A DNA stretch of 64,000 bases from Vibrio xiamenensis (GTDB lineage: Bacteria > Pseudomonadota > Gammaproteobacteria > Enterobacterales > Vibrionaceae), in contig NZ_FNDD01000009.1 in assembly GCF_900100015.1 (NCBI RefSeq), positions 1 to 64,000 of the forward strand, written 5' to 3'. The translations under genes were made by a program, and so were the position numbers. Every line of letters starts with the position of its first letter. Position 1 is the stretch's first letter. Under the pieces are notes generated by a model. It ran no database searches, was not told where the DNA came from, and was given only the letters and a program-made list of their open reading frames with translations. Positions 53,787-63,341 of this stretch are shown here, one piece after another.

Positions 53787-54749
53787 ATGAAAAAAATGAA
53801 CAAACTGCTTCTAGCATGCGCAATTTCAACCATGGCGGGCGGCAATGTTTACGCTGCAACCTTGAAATTGGCTCACGCGCTGCCAACCGAGCACCCAGTT
53901 CACACTTCACTGGCTTGGTTTGCTGACCAAGTAAAAGCCAAAGCCAAATTGCGTGTCAAAGTCTACCCTAACGGCACTTTGGGCAACGAAACCAACTTGC
54001 TACAAATGGTTCAAGGCGGCACGATCGCCTTTACCAAAGTCAGTGCGGCGCCGCTTACCGCGTTTGCACCAGACTACAAACTGTTGTCATTGCCATACCT
54101 ATACAAAGACCGCGCAACTTATGACGCAGTTCTTGAAGGCCCGATTGGTCAAGAGATCCTTGAATCGTCACACGACGCAGGTTTCGTCGGCCTTGCCTTC
54201 TTGGATGCCGGTGCTCGCAGTTTCTACACTGACAAGCCAATTCGTACCCCTGAAGATCTTAAAGGTATGAAGATTCGCGTACAAAACTCAGCGCTGTCTA
54301 TCGACACCATCAAAGCGCTAGGCGGCACGCCAGTGCCACTACCTTACGGTGAATTGTACTCAGCACTTCAACAAGGTGTGGTTGACGGTGCGGAAAACAA
54401 CATTCCATCGTACTACTCTTCTCGTCACTACGAAGTGAAGAAAGTGTTCTCTTACGACAAACATACTATGGTACCGGATGTACTCGTGGTATCGGCTAGC
54501 GTGTGGGATTCATTGACCGACGAACAACGTAAAATCATTCGTGAAGTCGCTCATGAAACCGTTAAACAGCAAGAGACCAACTGGAACAACTACGTTGAGA
54601 AATCGATCACTGAGCTGAAAAAACAAAACGTCACCTTTGTTGATAGTGACATCAGCAAGTTCCAAGAAGCCGTGAAACCTGTTTACGACAAATTCCGTAA
54701 AGAGAACCCCGACTTGGTACCAATGCTAGATAAAATTCAAGCGATGTAA
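53787..54749 (+). CDS. dctP: TRAP transporter substrate-binding protein (DctP), probably uronate-binding
   Basis: A 320-residue periplasmic receptor. A signal peptide ends near VYAA (residue 24). The DctP fold shows the substrate-carboxylate arginine region GMKIRVQNSALSIDTIKALG and GTPVPLPYGELYSALQQGVV, then DGAENN. The start at 53787 has AAAGGA eight bases upstream; an ATG two codons earlier is too close to it. Uronate as ligand is inferred from the operon. Confidence 0.93.
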   Translation: MKKMNKLLLACAISTMAGGNVYAATLKLAHALPTEHPVHTSLAWFADQVKAKAKLRVKVYPNGTLGNETNLLQMVQGGTIAFTKVSAAPLTAFAPDYKLLSLPYLYKDRATYDAVLEGPIGQEILESSHDAGFVGLAFLDAGARSFYTDKPIRTPEDLKGMKIRVQNSALSIDTIKALGGTPVPLPYGELYSALQQGVVDGAENNIPSYYSSRHYEVKKVFSYDKHTMVPDVLVVSASVWDSLTDEQRKIIREVAHETVKQQETNWNNYVEKSITELKKQNVTFVDSDISKFQEAVKPVYDKFRKENPDLVPMLDKIQAM

Positions 54750-54780
54750 TTGATATCAAAAAGATGTAATTAAAATCGAA

Positions 54781-54820
54781 GAGAAGCGCTTTGTGCCAAT
54801 GCTTGGCGCTTCTCCTTTTT
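54781..54820 (+). terminator. Terminator between dctP and uxuB
   Basis: The 9-bp stem GAGAAGCGC / GCGCTTCTC with a 16-base loop is followed by CTTTTT. It should lower transcription of uxuBA relative to the transporter genes. Confidence 0.7.
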
Positions 54821-54937
54821 GCTATGCATAGCCGCGCTGTGTACAGCAAAAAGATTGGTCGTAAAAAATCGAAAACAATACGCCGCTTTCAAGCCGCGAT
54901 ACATCTGTCACCCAGCCGAAACCATTTGGAACCCGAT

Positions 54938-56410
54938 ATGAGACTCAAGCTATCCTCTCTGGAGCAAGCCCATGCGCAAATCAAACCAAGCCAACGCAGC
55001 CTCGGTGCTGGCGTCGGGATTGTGCATTTAGGCTTTGGCGCTTTTCACCGCGCCCATCAGGCACTTATCACCGATACTGCGATGCGTGAACATGGCGGTG
55101 ATTGGAAAATCGTTGGTGTCAGTTGGGGCCGAAGTGGCGTTGAACAGCAATTAGCGCCGCAGGATAATCTCTATTCGGTGGGCGTTGGTTACAACGATGA
55201 TCTCGCGATTCAAATTGTCGGTTCTGTGCATGAAATTCTCACCGCCAAACAAAGCGATCAAGTGCTGAAATACATGAGCTCACCCGCGGTTAAAATCGTC
55301 AGCTTAACCGTGACCGAAAAAGGCTATTGCCACTTGCCAGCCACTGGCGATTTGGACCTTTCACATCCACTGATCGTTCATGATCTTGCCAATATCGACG
55401 CGCCGCAATCGGCGGTTGGTTTTATCGTCGCTGCGCTTAAAACTCGTCAGCAAAATGGCATCAAAGCCTTTACACCGATGAGCTGTGATAACTTGCCGGA
55501 AAATGGCCATGTTCTCGAAAAAGTGGTGCTGCAGTTTGCCAAACAGTTAGATGAAAACTTGTATCAGTGGATTAAGCAGCAGGTGAGCTTTCCGTGCACT
55601 ATGGTGGATCGCATCGTGCCGCGTACGACGGAGCAAGATGTCGCTAAGATTGAACATGCACTCGGACTTGAAGATCAAGGCTGTGTCATGACCGAACCCT
55701 TTTTGCAATGGGTGATTGAAGATAAGTTTGTTGATGGCCGCCCACAATGGGAAGCCACCAGTATCGACAACGTGCAGATCACCGAAAACGTTGCAGCCTT
55801 TGAAGAGATGAAATTACGCCTGCTTAATGGCACACATTCGGCCATGGCGTATCTTGGCTATCTGGCGGGTTACCAAACCGTGGCACAAACCATTCACGAT
55901 AGCGACTTTGCGCGCTTTATTCGCAACATGATGGACGTTGAAATCACCCCATCGATTGCCATTCAAGATGTCGACCTTGAGCACTACAAAGATCAACTCA
56001 TCGCGCGATATCAAAATACCGCTTTGCAACACCGAACTTGGCAAATCGCGATGGACGGTTCGCAAAAATTGCCGCAACGCCTGCTGAGAACACTCGATTA
56101 CGCCCTCGCCCATCAGATATCAACCCCTTGTATTTACTTGACCGTAGCCGCCTGGATGACTTACGTCAGCGGCGTGGACGAGCAAGGCCAGACCATTGAT
56201 GTACAAGATCCGCTCAGTGAGCAATTCGCGGCGATTTGGCAGCAATATGGCCAAAATCTACCCACGGTGGTCAGCAAGTTCTTGGCCATTGACAAAATTT
56301 TCTCGCCACAACTGGCCCGTAACCCAGAGGTAATAAAAGAGCTGACTCACGCACTTGAGCAAATTGTTCAACATGGTGCTAAAGCCAGTGTGAGCAAACT
56401 GCTTCAATAA
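54938..56410 (+). CDS. uxuB: Fructuronate reductase (mannonate oxidoreductase)
   Basis: A 490-residue NADH-dependent mannitol dehydrogenase-family enzyme that reduces D-fructuronate to D-mannonate. GVGIVHLGFGAFHRAHQALI near 27-46 binds the cofactor and EEMKLRLLNGTHSAMAYLGY near 290-309 is the catalytic core. I set the start at the ATG at 54938, which gives the length of E. coli UxuB (486); the open frame extends 49 codons further upstream into the terminator and is unlikely to be coding. uxuA follows after 128 bases. Confidence 0.94.
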   Translation: MRLKLSSLEQAHAQIKPSQRSLGAGVGIVHLGFGAFHRAHQALITDTAMREHGGDWKIVGVSWGRSGVEQQLAPQDNLYSVGVGYNDDLAIQIVGSVHEILTAKQSDQVLKYMSSPAVKIVSLTVTEKGYCHLPATGDLDLSHPLIVHDLANIDAPQSAVGFIVAALKTRQQNGIKAFTPMSCDNLPENGHVLEKVVLQFAKQLDENLYQWIKQQVSFPCTMVDRIVPRTTEQDVAKIEHALGLEDQGCVMTEPFLQWVIEDKFVDGRPQWEATSIDNVQITENVAAFEEMKLRLLNGTHSAMAYLGYLAGYQTVAQTIHDSDFARFIRNMMDVEITPSIAIQDVDLEHYKDQLIARYQNTALQHRTWQIAMDGSQKLPQRLLRTLDYALAHQISTPCIYLTVAAWMTYVSGVDEQGQTIDVQDPLSEQFAAIWQQYGQNLPTVVSKFLAIDKIFSPQLARNPEVIKELTHALEQIVQHGAKASVSKLLQ

Positions 56411-56538
56411 CAGTTGGATTAAGCGCTTATTTAAACTAAACCGATTTATAACGCGTCGGTTTGTAGCAAGTAACAGCAATCAAAAATATCGAATCGCCGC
56501 TAACAACGCGGCGGTCACATCAAAGTAGGACATCATCA

Positions 56539-57606
56539 ATGAAAATGACATTTCGCTGGTACGGTGAAGGTAACGACCAAGTCACTCTTGGCCACATTAA
56601 ACAAATTCCCGGCGTAGAAGGCATCGTTTGGTCACTGCACGACATGCCAGCAGGTGAGCTGTGGAGTGAAGAACGCATCGCTAAAGAGAAAGCCATCATC
56701 GAGGCCGCAGGCTTTAATATCGACGTGGTTGAAAGTGTTAACGTTCATGAAGACATCAAACTTGGCCTACCAAGTCGTGATCAATACATTGAAAACTATA
56801 AAGAAACGCTTCGACGCCTTGCCAAAGCTGGCGTGAAGGTGGTTTGTTACAACTTCATGCCCGTATTTGACTGGACCCGCACCAGTCTTTACAAAGAGAC
56901 TGAAGATGGCTCCAATGCCTTGTTTTTTGAAAAGAGCCAGATTCACAACATCGACCCAACCGAGCTGATTGAAAAGCTCGCCAAAGACGTCGATGTGACC
57001 ATGCCGGGCTGGGAGCCTGAGCGTCTTGGTAAACTGAAACAAACCTTTAAGCAATACGAAGGATTTGGCGCTGAAGATTTGTGGAAAAACCTGCAATATT
57101 TTCTTGAGCAAGTGATTCCGGTGTGTGAAGAGTGCGGCATCAAAATGGGCATTCACCCAGACGACCCTGCATTTCCGATTTTCGGCCTGCCGCGCATCAT
57201 TATCAACAAGGAAAATATCGGCCGTTTTCTTGGCCTCGTCGACAGTCCATACAACGGTTTAAGCCTATGTACTGGCTCGCTTGGCTCAGCAAATAACGAT
57301 ATTCCTGACATTATCGACACCTACCACGACCGCATTCACTTTATGCACATTCGCAACGTCAAACGTTATGAAAACGGCGATTTTATCGAAACCTCACACC
57401 GTGCATGTGATGGCTCGGTGGATACCGTTAAAGTGATCAATACCCTTCACAAGCACGGCTACCAAGGTTATGTCCGTCCAGACCACGGCCGTCATATTTG
57501 GGGTGAAGAGAAGTGGGCGCGACCAGGCTACGGCTTATACGACCGTGCGCTTGGCATTATGTACATACTGGGTGTGTGGGATAACCTCAACCACGAGAAA
57601 GTGTAA
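56539..57606 (+). CDS. uxuA: Mannonate dehydratase
   Basis: A 355-residue enzyme that dehydrates D-mannonate to 2-keto-3-deoxygluconate. Motifs for the TIM-barrel family are HDMPAGELW near 36-44, GIHPDDPAFPIFGLPRI, CTGSLGSANNDIP and GYVRPDHGRHIWGEE near 312-326, with metal-binding His/Asp/Cys residues. It is somewhat shorter than the 394-residue E. coli UxuA; mannonate dehydratases of about 355 residues are common. AGTAGGA precedes the ATG. Confidence 0.95.
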   Translation: MKMTFRWYGEGNDQVTLGHIKQIPGVEGIVWSLHDMPAGELWSEERIAKEKAIIEAAGFNIDVVESVNVHEDIKLGLPSRDQYIENYKETLRRLAKAGVKVVCYNFMPVFDWTRTSLYKETEDGSNALFFEKSQIHNIDPTELIEKLAKDVDVTMPGWEPERLGKLKQTFKQYEGFGAEDLWKNLQYFLEQVIPVCEECGIKMGIHPDDPAFPIFGLPRIIINKENIGRFLGLVDSPYNGLSLCTGSLGSANNDIPDIIDTYHDRIHFMHIRNVKRYENGDFIETSHRACDGSVDTVKVINTLHKHGYQGYVRPDHGRHIWGEEKWARPGYGLYDRALGIMYILGVWDNLNHEKV

Positions 57607-57766
57607 CCCGATCACCCGCATAGCAGCTCATAACTTAACAAATTCGTCTCTGCTGTGCGTTAAGGACGGTGTGTTGCCAAGGAGCGGCAATCTTCATAGA
57701 GCGTTCAGAGCGCCATTTTTAGCTAGCACAAGTTTTGCTAAAGATTCGGCTTCAAAAGCGCAAAGA

Positions 57767-57803
57767 AATGGTAATGGTGCTATCAGCGCCGTTACCATTT
57801 TTT
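57767..57803. terminator. Bidirectional terminator between uxuA and viaA
   Basis: A long stem (AAATGGTAATGGTGC / GCGCCGTTACCATTT with one bulge) ending in TTTTTT covers the convergent ends of uxuA and viaA; it overlaps the viaA stop codon. Confidence 0.82.
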
Positions 57804-59237
57804 CATTAAGCGTCCGACCAAATTAGGATGATAAGCCCAGCAGTGGTCAAACAAGCTCATCAACTGCGGGTTACCATATTTAGACAGGCTGATGGCATGA
57901 AAACGGTTGTGGCGCAGTTTAAGCTCTGCCACTTTATTTTCCATCTCATCAGATTGTTTCGGTGCTATGAAATCTGACAGCACCACCAAATCGGCGTTTC
58001 GATAGCGCTCGCCTTGCATCAGTTCCAGCGAACGCAGCAACACGGGTTCAAGGTCGGTGCCGCCATGAAAACTGTAACTGAGAAAATCGCTCGCTTCGCG
58101 CAACCCATCTTGCTTGGTTAACTCGTAAGTGATCGCTTCGGTGGAAAACAGCATCACATAGCAATCACGATCATCAGCAAGAGCGATTTGCATCAACGCA
58201 TAAGCCATTGCTTTCGCGCACTGCTCCGGAAAACCACTCATCGACCCCGAAGCATCTATACACAGAATAAACGGCCCTTTTTCGATGTCGGCGTGTTTAT
58301 TATCCGGCTGATAAGCTTTAACTTTACGCAGTGTGCGTGACTTACCTTGCATACGATAGTTCATCAAGCGTTTATCCACTAAATGCTTGTAGAACACCAC
58401 TTCGAGCTCCGGATAAGCGAGAAATAACGTTTCGTTGGGCAGCAATTTATTGAGGTCATCGCTTTCGTGTACACCAACAATGTCATCGGTGGCGTGATCA
58501 GATTTCTCCTCTACCATCTGCAACTCTTCTTGTGGCGCGCGGTTTAAATCTGGATCATCGATGTGGCTAGCCATGCGCCCAAGTTGCTCGGCGATCTCTT
58601 GTACAGCTTGGTGTTTTTTCAAAAACTCGGCATGCTTTTTCATCACTCGCACGTCGGTTTTGCTTAACTTGGCCGATGCCATGTCCCACAAGCGTCCAAC
58701 GCTCGACGCATCACCGCTTTCGGTCACTTTATCCATAGTTTTCATGGTTTCCATACGCTGATACAGGTCGCTAAGCACTTTCTCTTTGTTTGATTCCAGC
58801 TCACTCACTTGTGCTTGGCGAATCGCCTCTGACAAGCTCTTATACCACTGGTCACAAAAATAGTGCGGAAACATGGGGTTATCGACCCCTTTATTGCGCT
58901 CAAGTAAGCGCCGTGCTTGCAGATAGAATGCCGAGTGCCATTCAAGCTGTTTGATGATCTCAGGTATTTGCTTAAAGAAAGTCGCTTCATCCCAATAGAT
59001 CACTTGCTGATAGAGCCCTAACTCATGCTGAAACCGCTCGGTTTCACAAACACGAGTAATGCGCCTCTTAACTTGGCCGTGCCACTTAGCAAGATGGTTT
59101 CTGACTGACGCCGTGACGCCGCGGTTTTCCGCCATCATCATCACCTGTGAGCGCGCCATTAAGTCGTTCACCGCCGAATCAATAATGCCGGAGTCTGCAA
59201 TCATCAAAGCCAGGTTTAACCCATCGGCGCCAAGCAT
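57792..59237 (-). CDS. viaA: VWA-domain protein ViaA, RavA partner
   Basis: A 481-residue soluble protein. The C-terminal von Willebrand A domain (about 310-480) has the MIDAS motif CIDASGSMSG near 322 (DxSxS), and downstream MLFSTEAI and GGTDLEP. The helical N-terminal half matches ViaA. ViaA and the MoxR ATPase RavA act together on membrane lipids and respiratory enzymes in E. coli, affecting aminoglycoside sensitivity. It follows ravA by nine bases. Confidence 0.92.
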   Translation of the reverse strand: MLGADGLNLALMIADSGIIDSAVNDLMARSQVMMMAENRGVTASVRNHLAKWHGQVKRRITRVCETERFQHELGLYQQVIYWDEATFFKQIPEIIKQLEWHSAFYLQARRLLERNKGVDNPMFPHYFCDQWYKSLSEAIRQAQVSELESNKEKVLSDLYQRMETMKTMDKVTESGDASSVGRLWDMASAKLSKTDVRVMKKHAEFLKKHQAVQEIAEQLGRMASHIDDPDLNRAPQEELQMVEEKSDHATDDIVGVHESDDLNKLLPNETLFLAYPELEVVFYKHLVDKRLMNYRMQGKSRTLRKVKAYQPDNKHADIEKGPFILCIDASGSMSGFPEQCAKAMAYALMQIALADDRDCYVMLFSTEAITYELTKQDGLREASDFLSYSFHGGTDLEPVLLRSLELMQGERYRNADLVVLSDFIAPKQSDEMENKVAELKLRHNRFHAISLSKYGNPQLMSLFDHCWAYHPNLVGRLMKKW

Positions 59238-59246
59238 AACGGCTCC

Positions 59247-60899
59247 TTAAGCAAAATATTGGTTGAGGTTATTGAATCGGAAAATGATCTTTTCCGACTC
59301 TTTCTTCACCGCATCGAGCGAACTTTGCAGCGTTTGCAAACTGGCTTCCATTGCACGTGGCAGTTCAACATCAATAAAGTTATGCGGCAGTGCGGTGTGA
59401 AATTGATGACGCACTTGGCGCATCTGATGATCCGCTTGCGTCAACATCGCTACCGCTTGATTGGCTTTTTCCAGCCATGCTTGGTGTAGCTCACTGTCCA
59501 AACCTTGTTCAGTGACCAGCGCCACCAGCACCGCACGATTGGCGATGTCTTTGATCACCAAACGATTTTGCGCATCCAAGTCAAAACGAATTCGGCACAT
59601 ATTGCTGTTTTGATTGACATAGCCGTAGGCATCGCCGTGACCGTCGCGCACAATGCGTTCAAGATCATTTTTCGGCACATACACCCAGCGGCTATCGCCT
59701 TTTTCCGATTCAGACACCGACATATTGCTTTGCAGCAACACCAGTTTCACCAAACCGCGAGCACTGCCCACTTGGCACGCCTTGGCCTGTGATAAATCGA
59801 AATGGTTGACCTGTTTTTTCAAAATGCCGCTTGAGGTTTCTTGTGACAGCGCCATGCCATACTGCCCTTCAAGCGCCTGCTGTACCTCAAATAATTCCTC
59901 GCGGCACAGAGTAATTTGGCGCTCAACCTCGTGCTGGCCAAAAGCGCGTTCAAGCGCAAAACGTTCAATCACGCTGCGCACAACATCGCGCGACTCTGGG
60001 CTGTTCCACAAACAGTCTTGCAGCAGCAAGAGATCAAGCGGGTTGATGCTGTCGCGACCATTAAAAAACGCGCTCGCCTTGAGCAATTTGACCGCCTTTT
60101 TCCAGCGTCGGTCCGAGACATACATTTCGGGATTATTACTCTCGCGCTCAGCCTCTTCGAGCATCGATTTCAACTCATAAAGCTTTTCAAACACATCATC
60201 ACTGAGTTTGAGTTGGTCTAATTGCGCCTGCCAGCTGCGATACTCCTGGTCGGTAATCGCAAGGCCTTCGGGAATTTGAGCTTCTTGACCGGTGCCCACC
60301 GTGAGCATCGATTTAAAATTCTGTTTATTTTGAATTCGGTTAACGAATACACGCACCAGCATGCGGTCATAGAGCGCTTCAAGACCGCTGTCTTCATCAG
60401 GCAATTCATTGGATGCCGAGACTAATAAACGCATCGGAACAGGCTCTATCTCGCTGCCGTTTTTGAAGGTTTTTTCGTTTACCACAGTCAAAAGCGTGTT
60501 CAAAATCGCTGGGCCGGCTTTCCAAATTTCGTCCAAAAACACCACTTGCGCCGTCGGCAAATAACCTTGGGTTAAACGTACGTAGCGACCGTTGTCTTTG
60601 AGCTCTTGAATACTCAGCGGGCCAAACACCTCTTCCGGGGTGGAGAAACGGGTCATCAAATATTCGAAATAGGACGCACTGTCAAAGGCTTGAATCAGAC
60701 GTTTGGCAATCAAACTTTTGGCAATCCCCGGCGGTCCGAGCAAAAACACGCTTTCTCCGGCCAATGCCGCCAACAAACACAATTTGATGGTATCTTCACG
60801 CTCATAAACTCCGTCGGCGAGCGCCGTGGCTAACTTGTTAATCCGTTCTGATAACAGCGCTTTTTGGGAGTGGGAGGCGGGAGTTGGGGTCATTGTCAT
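59247..60899 (-). CDS. ravA: MoxR-type AAA+ ATPase RavA
   Basis: A 550-residue AAA+ protein. Walker A GPPGIAKS (near 44-51), Walker B VVFLDEIWKAGPAILNTLL near 108, and the RavA triple domain with the LARA-like middle (about 330-440) are visible. The start is placed at the ATG at 60899 with AGGAG four bases upstream (ATG at 60893 is also possible). The open frame continues 15 codons further up without support. First gene of the ravA-viaA operon. Confidence 0.92.
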   Translation of the reverse strand: MTMTPTPASHSQKALLSERINKLATALADGVYEREDTIKLCLLAALAGESVFLLGPPGIAKSLIAKRLIQAFDSASYFEYLMTRFSTPEEVFGPLSIQELKDNGRYVRLTQGYLPTAQVVFLDEIWKAGPAILNTLLTVVNEKTFKNGSEIEPVPMRLLVSASNELPDEDSGLEALYDRMLVRVFVNRIQNKQNFKSMLTVGTGQEAQIPEGLAITDQEYRSWQAQLDQLKLSDDVFEKLYELKSMLEEAERESNNPEMYVSDRRWKKAVKLLKASAFFNGRDSINPLDLLLLQDCLWNSPESRDVVRSVIERFALERAFGQHEVERQITLCREELFEVQQALEGQYGMALSQETSSGILKKQVNHFDLSQAKACQVGSARGLVKLVLLQSNMSVSESEKGDSRWVYVPKNDLERIVRDGHGDAYGYVNQNSNMCRIRFDLDAQNRLVIKDIANRAVLVALVTEQGLDSELHQAWLEKANQAVAMLTQADHQMRQVRHQFHTALPHNFIDVELPRAMEASLQTLQSSLDAVKKESEKIIFRFNNLNQYFA

Positions 60900-61162
60900 G
60901 GCGCTCCTAAAACAGCGTTGAGTGCGTATAATCACTTTATACAATTGTTATTATTTTGTTACAAGAGGTTTGACCAAATTAGGCTTCGCCTTTATAACAG
61001 AACCGATTTCAATCAATCAGAGTGTAACCTATGTTTTCGAAAATGAGAGCCTACCACTTAGTTTGCCAAGCCAAGTTAACCAGATTCTCACCAAACACGC
61101 TTTCCATTGCGTTGTTAAATCGATAAGGTAGTCAGTAGAAAACAACGTCAGTTATCACACCA

Positions 61163-61690
61163 ATGAAAATAATCGATTCGAAAAACCTACACCGCTGGAA
61201 AGCCATTTCACTGGTCGAAGAACAGCTTGATTTGCCTAATGGTAAACGCATTGCCCACACCACGATTTTGCATCCTGGCGCATCGGTGATTTTGCCGATC
61301 ACCGATGACGGTAGAATCGTGCTGATTAACCAATTTCGCCCGTCACTGAAAAAATGGCTCCTGGAACTGCCCGCTGGCACCATAGAGCAACCAGAAACGC
61401 CAGAGCAGTGCGCAATGCGCGAACTCGAAGAAGAAACGGGTTATCGCGCCGCACGTTTTACCTCGCTAGGCCAAGTAACACCGCTGGCTGGGTTTTGCGA
61501 TGAAATCCAACATCTGTTCGTTGGCCATGATTTAACTCTGAGCAACGGCCGCGAATGCGATGAAGATGAAGTGATTGAAGTGGTCACCTTTTCGCTTGCC
61601 GAGCTTGAGCAAAAAATCGTTGAAGGCGAAATCACCGACACCAAGACCATCGCGTGTCTTAGCAAAGCGAAGCTGTGCGGTTTGATTTAA
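61163..61690 (+). CDS. Nudix hydrolase (ADP-ribose pyrophosphatase type)
   Basis: A 175-residue hydrolase. The full Nudix box is present as G(x5)E(x7)REL(x)EE(x)G between residues 72 and 94 ([14 protein letters not shown]). The surrounding [16 protein letters not shown] and [14 protein letters not shown] features fit the ADP-sugar pyrophosphatase group. Transcribed alone; the substrate is inferred from family features only. Confidence 0.88.
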   Translation: MKIIDSKNLHRWKAISLVEEQLDLPNGKRIAHTTILHPGASVILPITDDGRIVLINQFRPSLKKWLLELPAGTIEQPETPEQCAMRELEEETGYRAARFTSLGQVTPLAGFCDEIQHLFVGHDLTLSNGRECDEDEVIEVVTFSLAELEQKIVEGEITDTKTIACLSKAKLCGLI

Positions 61691-61866
61691 TTTAAGCCGC
61701 AATTTGTTGGCGACAAACGCTCAAAAATCAAAGCCTCTTTAACAACATTATTCTGATAACCAAAACAAGATTATTCTAATAACCAAGCCGCTGTAAAACT
61801 AAGGCGGCGTCTTTTAATTAAAGTCAGCAATTCCACTGAATTATTTTTAGCTTCAAGGAGAAGAAT

Positions 61867-62871
61867 ATGGATTTTCGTTCCGATACGGTCACTCAACCTA
61901 CGGCGGCAATGCGTGATGCGATGGCAAACGCCCCAGTTGGTGACGATGTATATGGGGATGACCCGACGGTCAACGAACTCGAACAGTGGGCGGCTGAGCG
62001 CCACGGCTTTGAAGCTGCGCTGTTTACTAGTTCAGGTACGCAAGCCAACTTGCTCGGTTTGATGGCGCACTGTGAGCGCGGAGACGAATACTTATGTGGT
62101 CAGCAAGCGCATAATTATCTGTTTGAAGCGGGCGGCGCAGCGGTTTTGGGCTCGATTCAGCCACAGCCGATTGAAAATAACCCCGATGGCACGCTAGATT
62201 TTGCCAAACTCAAAGCGGCGATTAAGCCAGATGATTTTCATTTTGCGCGCACAAAATTGCTTAGCCTTGAAAACACCATCAACGGGAAAGTGTTACCGCT
62301 TTCATACTTGGCAGAAGCTCGAGCGTTTGTTGATGCACATAATTTAGCGCTGCACCTTGATGGCGCGCGCGTTTATAATGCCGCCACCGCGTTGAATGTC
62401 GATATTCGTGAAATTGCGCAATATTTTGATTCGATGACCGTGTGTATGTCAAAAGGGCTTGGCGCCCCCATCGGTTCATTGCTGCTCGGCTCAAAAACGT
62501 ATATCGCGAAAGCGCGTCGGCTACGCAAGATGGTCGGTGGAGGCATGCGTCAAGCCGGTATCTTGGCCGCGGCTGGAAAGTTGGCACTCACTGAGCAAGT
62601 GGCGCAATTACAGACCGACCATCAAAATGCCAAACGTTTGGCACAAGAGTTAGCCCCCCTACCCGGCTTTAATCTCAACCCAGATTTTGTGCAAACCAAC
62701 ATCGTGTTTGTCAAACTGGCAGAAAATATCGACATTCACACCATTGCCGAGCAATTAAAGCAGCGCGGAATCACTATCTCACCGAGTAATCCGATGCGTT
62801 TGGTGACCCACAAAGACATTTCTGCCGATGATATTGAAACCTTTATTACCACGCTTAAAAGCTTGCTATAA
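61867..62871 (+). CDS. ltaE: Low-specificity L-threonine aldolase
   Basis: A 334-residue PLP enzyme that cleaves L-threonine/allo-threonine to glycine and acetaldehyde. Family motifs are MDFRSDTVTQPTAAMRDAMA at the N-terminus, GDDVYGDDPTVNELE, LHLDGARVYNAA near 160 and MSKGLGAPIGSLLLG, with the PLP lysine near 199. CAAGGAG lies eight bases before the ATG. Monocistronic. Confidence 0.96.
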   Translation: MDFRSDTVTQPTAAMRDAMANAPVGDDVYGDDPTVNELEQWAAERHGFEAALFTSSGTQANLLGLMAHCERGDEYLCGQQAHNYLFEAGGAAVLGSIQPQPIENNPDGTLDFAKLKAAIKPDDFHFARTKLLSLENTINGKVLPLSYLAEARAFVDAHNLALHLDGARVYNAATALNVDIREIAQYFDSMTVCMSKGLGAPIGSLLLGSKTYIAKARRLRKMVGGGMRQAGILAAAGKLALTEQVAQLQTDHQNAKRLAQELAPLPGFNLNPDFVQTNIVFVKLAENIDIHTIAEQLKQRGITISPSNPMRLVTHKDISADDIETFITTLKSLL

Positions 62872-62950
62872 ACTCAGCACTAACACGCGTTAAATAGCGC
62901 GCATAAACGCGCGTAAAACAATTAAATATAACTTTGATCTCGCCCCATTG

Positions 62951-62973
62951 AGCTTCCCCTAAGGGGAGGCTTT
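62951..62973 (+). terminator. Hairpin downstream of ltaE
   Basis: AGCTTCCCC / GGGGAGGCT with a TAA loop lies about 80 bases after the ltaE stop. The T run is short (TTTAT), so termination is likely but not certain. Confidence 0.5.
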
Positions 62974-63008
62974 ATGGTGACAGCTGGTGCATGCTAAGAG
63001 AGATCAAT

Positions 63009-63341
63009 ATGAAAACGTCCTTACCTCTTTTCTCGCTACTTGGCGCTTGCATGATGGCGATGCCCAATGCACAAGCGCTAAATGGCGACCCTAAGCTTGG
63101 AAAAATCAAAGCGCCAAGCTGCGTGTTTTGCCACGGTAAAAACGGCGTAGCAACCAACAGCGCTTACCCAAATTTGGCTGGCCAAAGCCCACAATATCTT
63201 TATTCGGCGATGAAAGACTACCAACAAGGGCTTCGCCAAGGCCCCAACGCGAAAATGATGCAAGTCCAACTCAGTAAATTAACAGACCAAGACTTGCGCG
63301 ACGTAGCGACGTTTTTTGCCTCGCCATCTAGCGCGAACTAA
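63009..63341 (+). CDS. Small periplasmic cytochrome c
   Basis: A 110-residue monoheme cytochrome c. A signal peptide ends near AQA-LN (residue 23); the heme site CVFCH is at about residue 36-40, and a distal Met in KMMQVQL near 85 is plausible as axial ligand. The layout (GxxxYPNLAGQSPQYLYSAM, ending in a DVATFF helix) is that of the cytochrome c4/c553 half-domain proteins. The ATG at 63009 has AGAGA upstream. Its stop overlaps the convergent alginate lyase stop by two bases. Electron partner unknown. Confidence 0.88.
   Translation: MKTSLPLFSLLGACMMAMPNAQALNGDPKLGKIKAPSCVFCHGKNGVATNSAYPNLAGQSPQYLYSAMKDYQQGLRQGPNAKMMQVQLSKLTDQDLRDVATFFASPSSAN

Noticed and set aside
54791..54937. N-terminal extension of UxuB by 49 residues.
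   Set aside because: It would run through a terminator hairpin, and the protein from 54938 already has the normal UxuB length.
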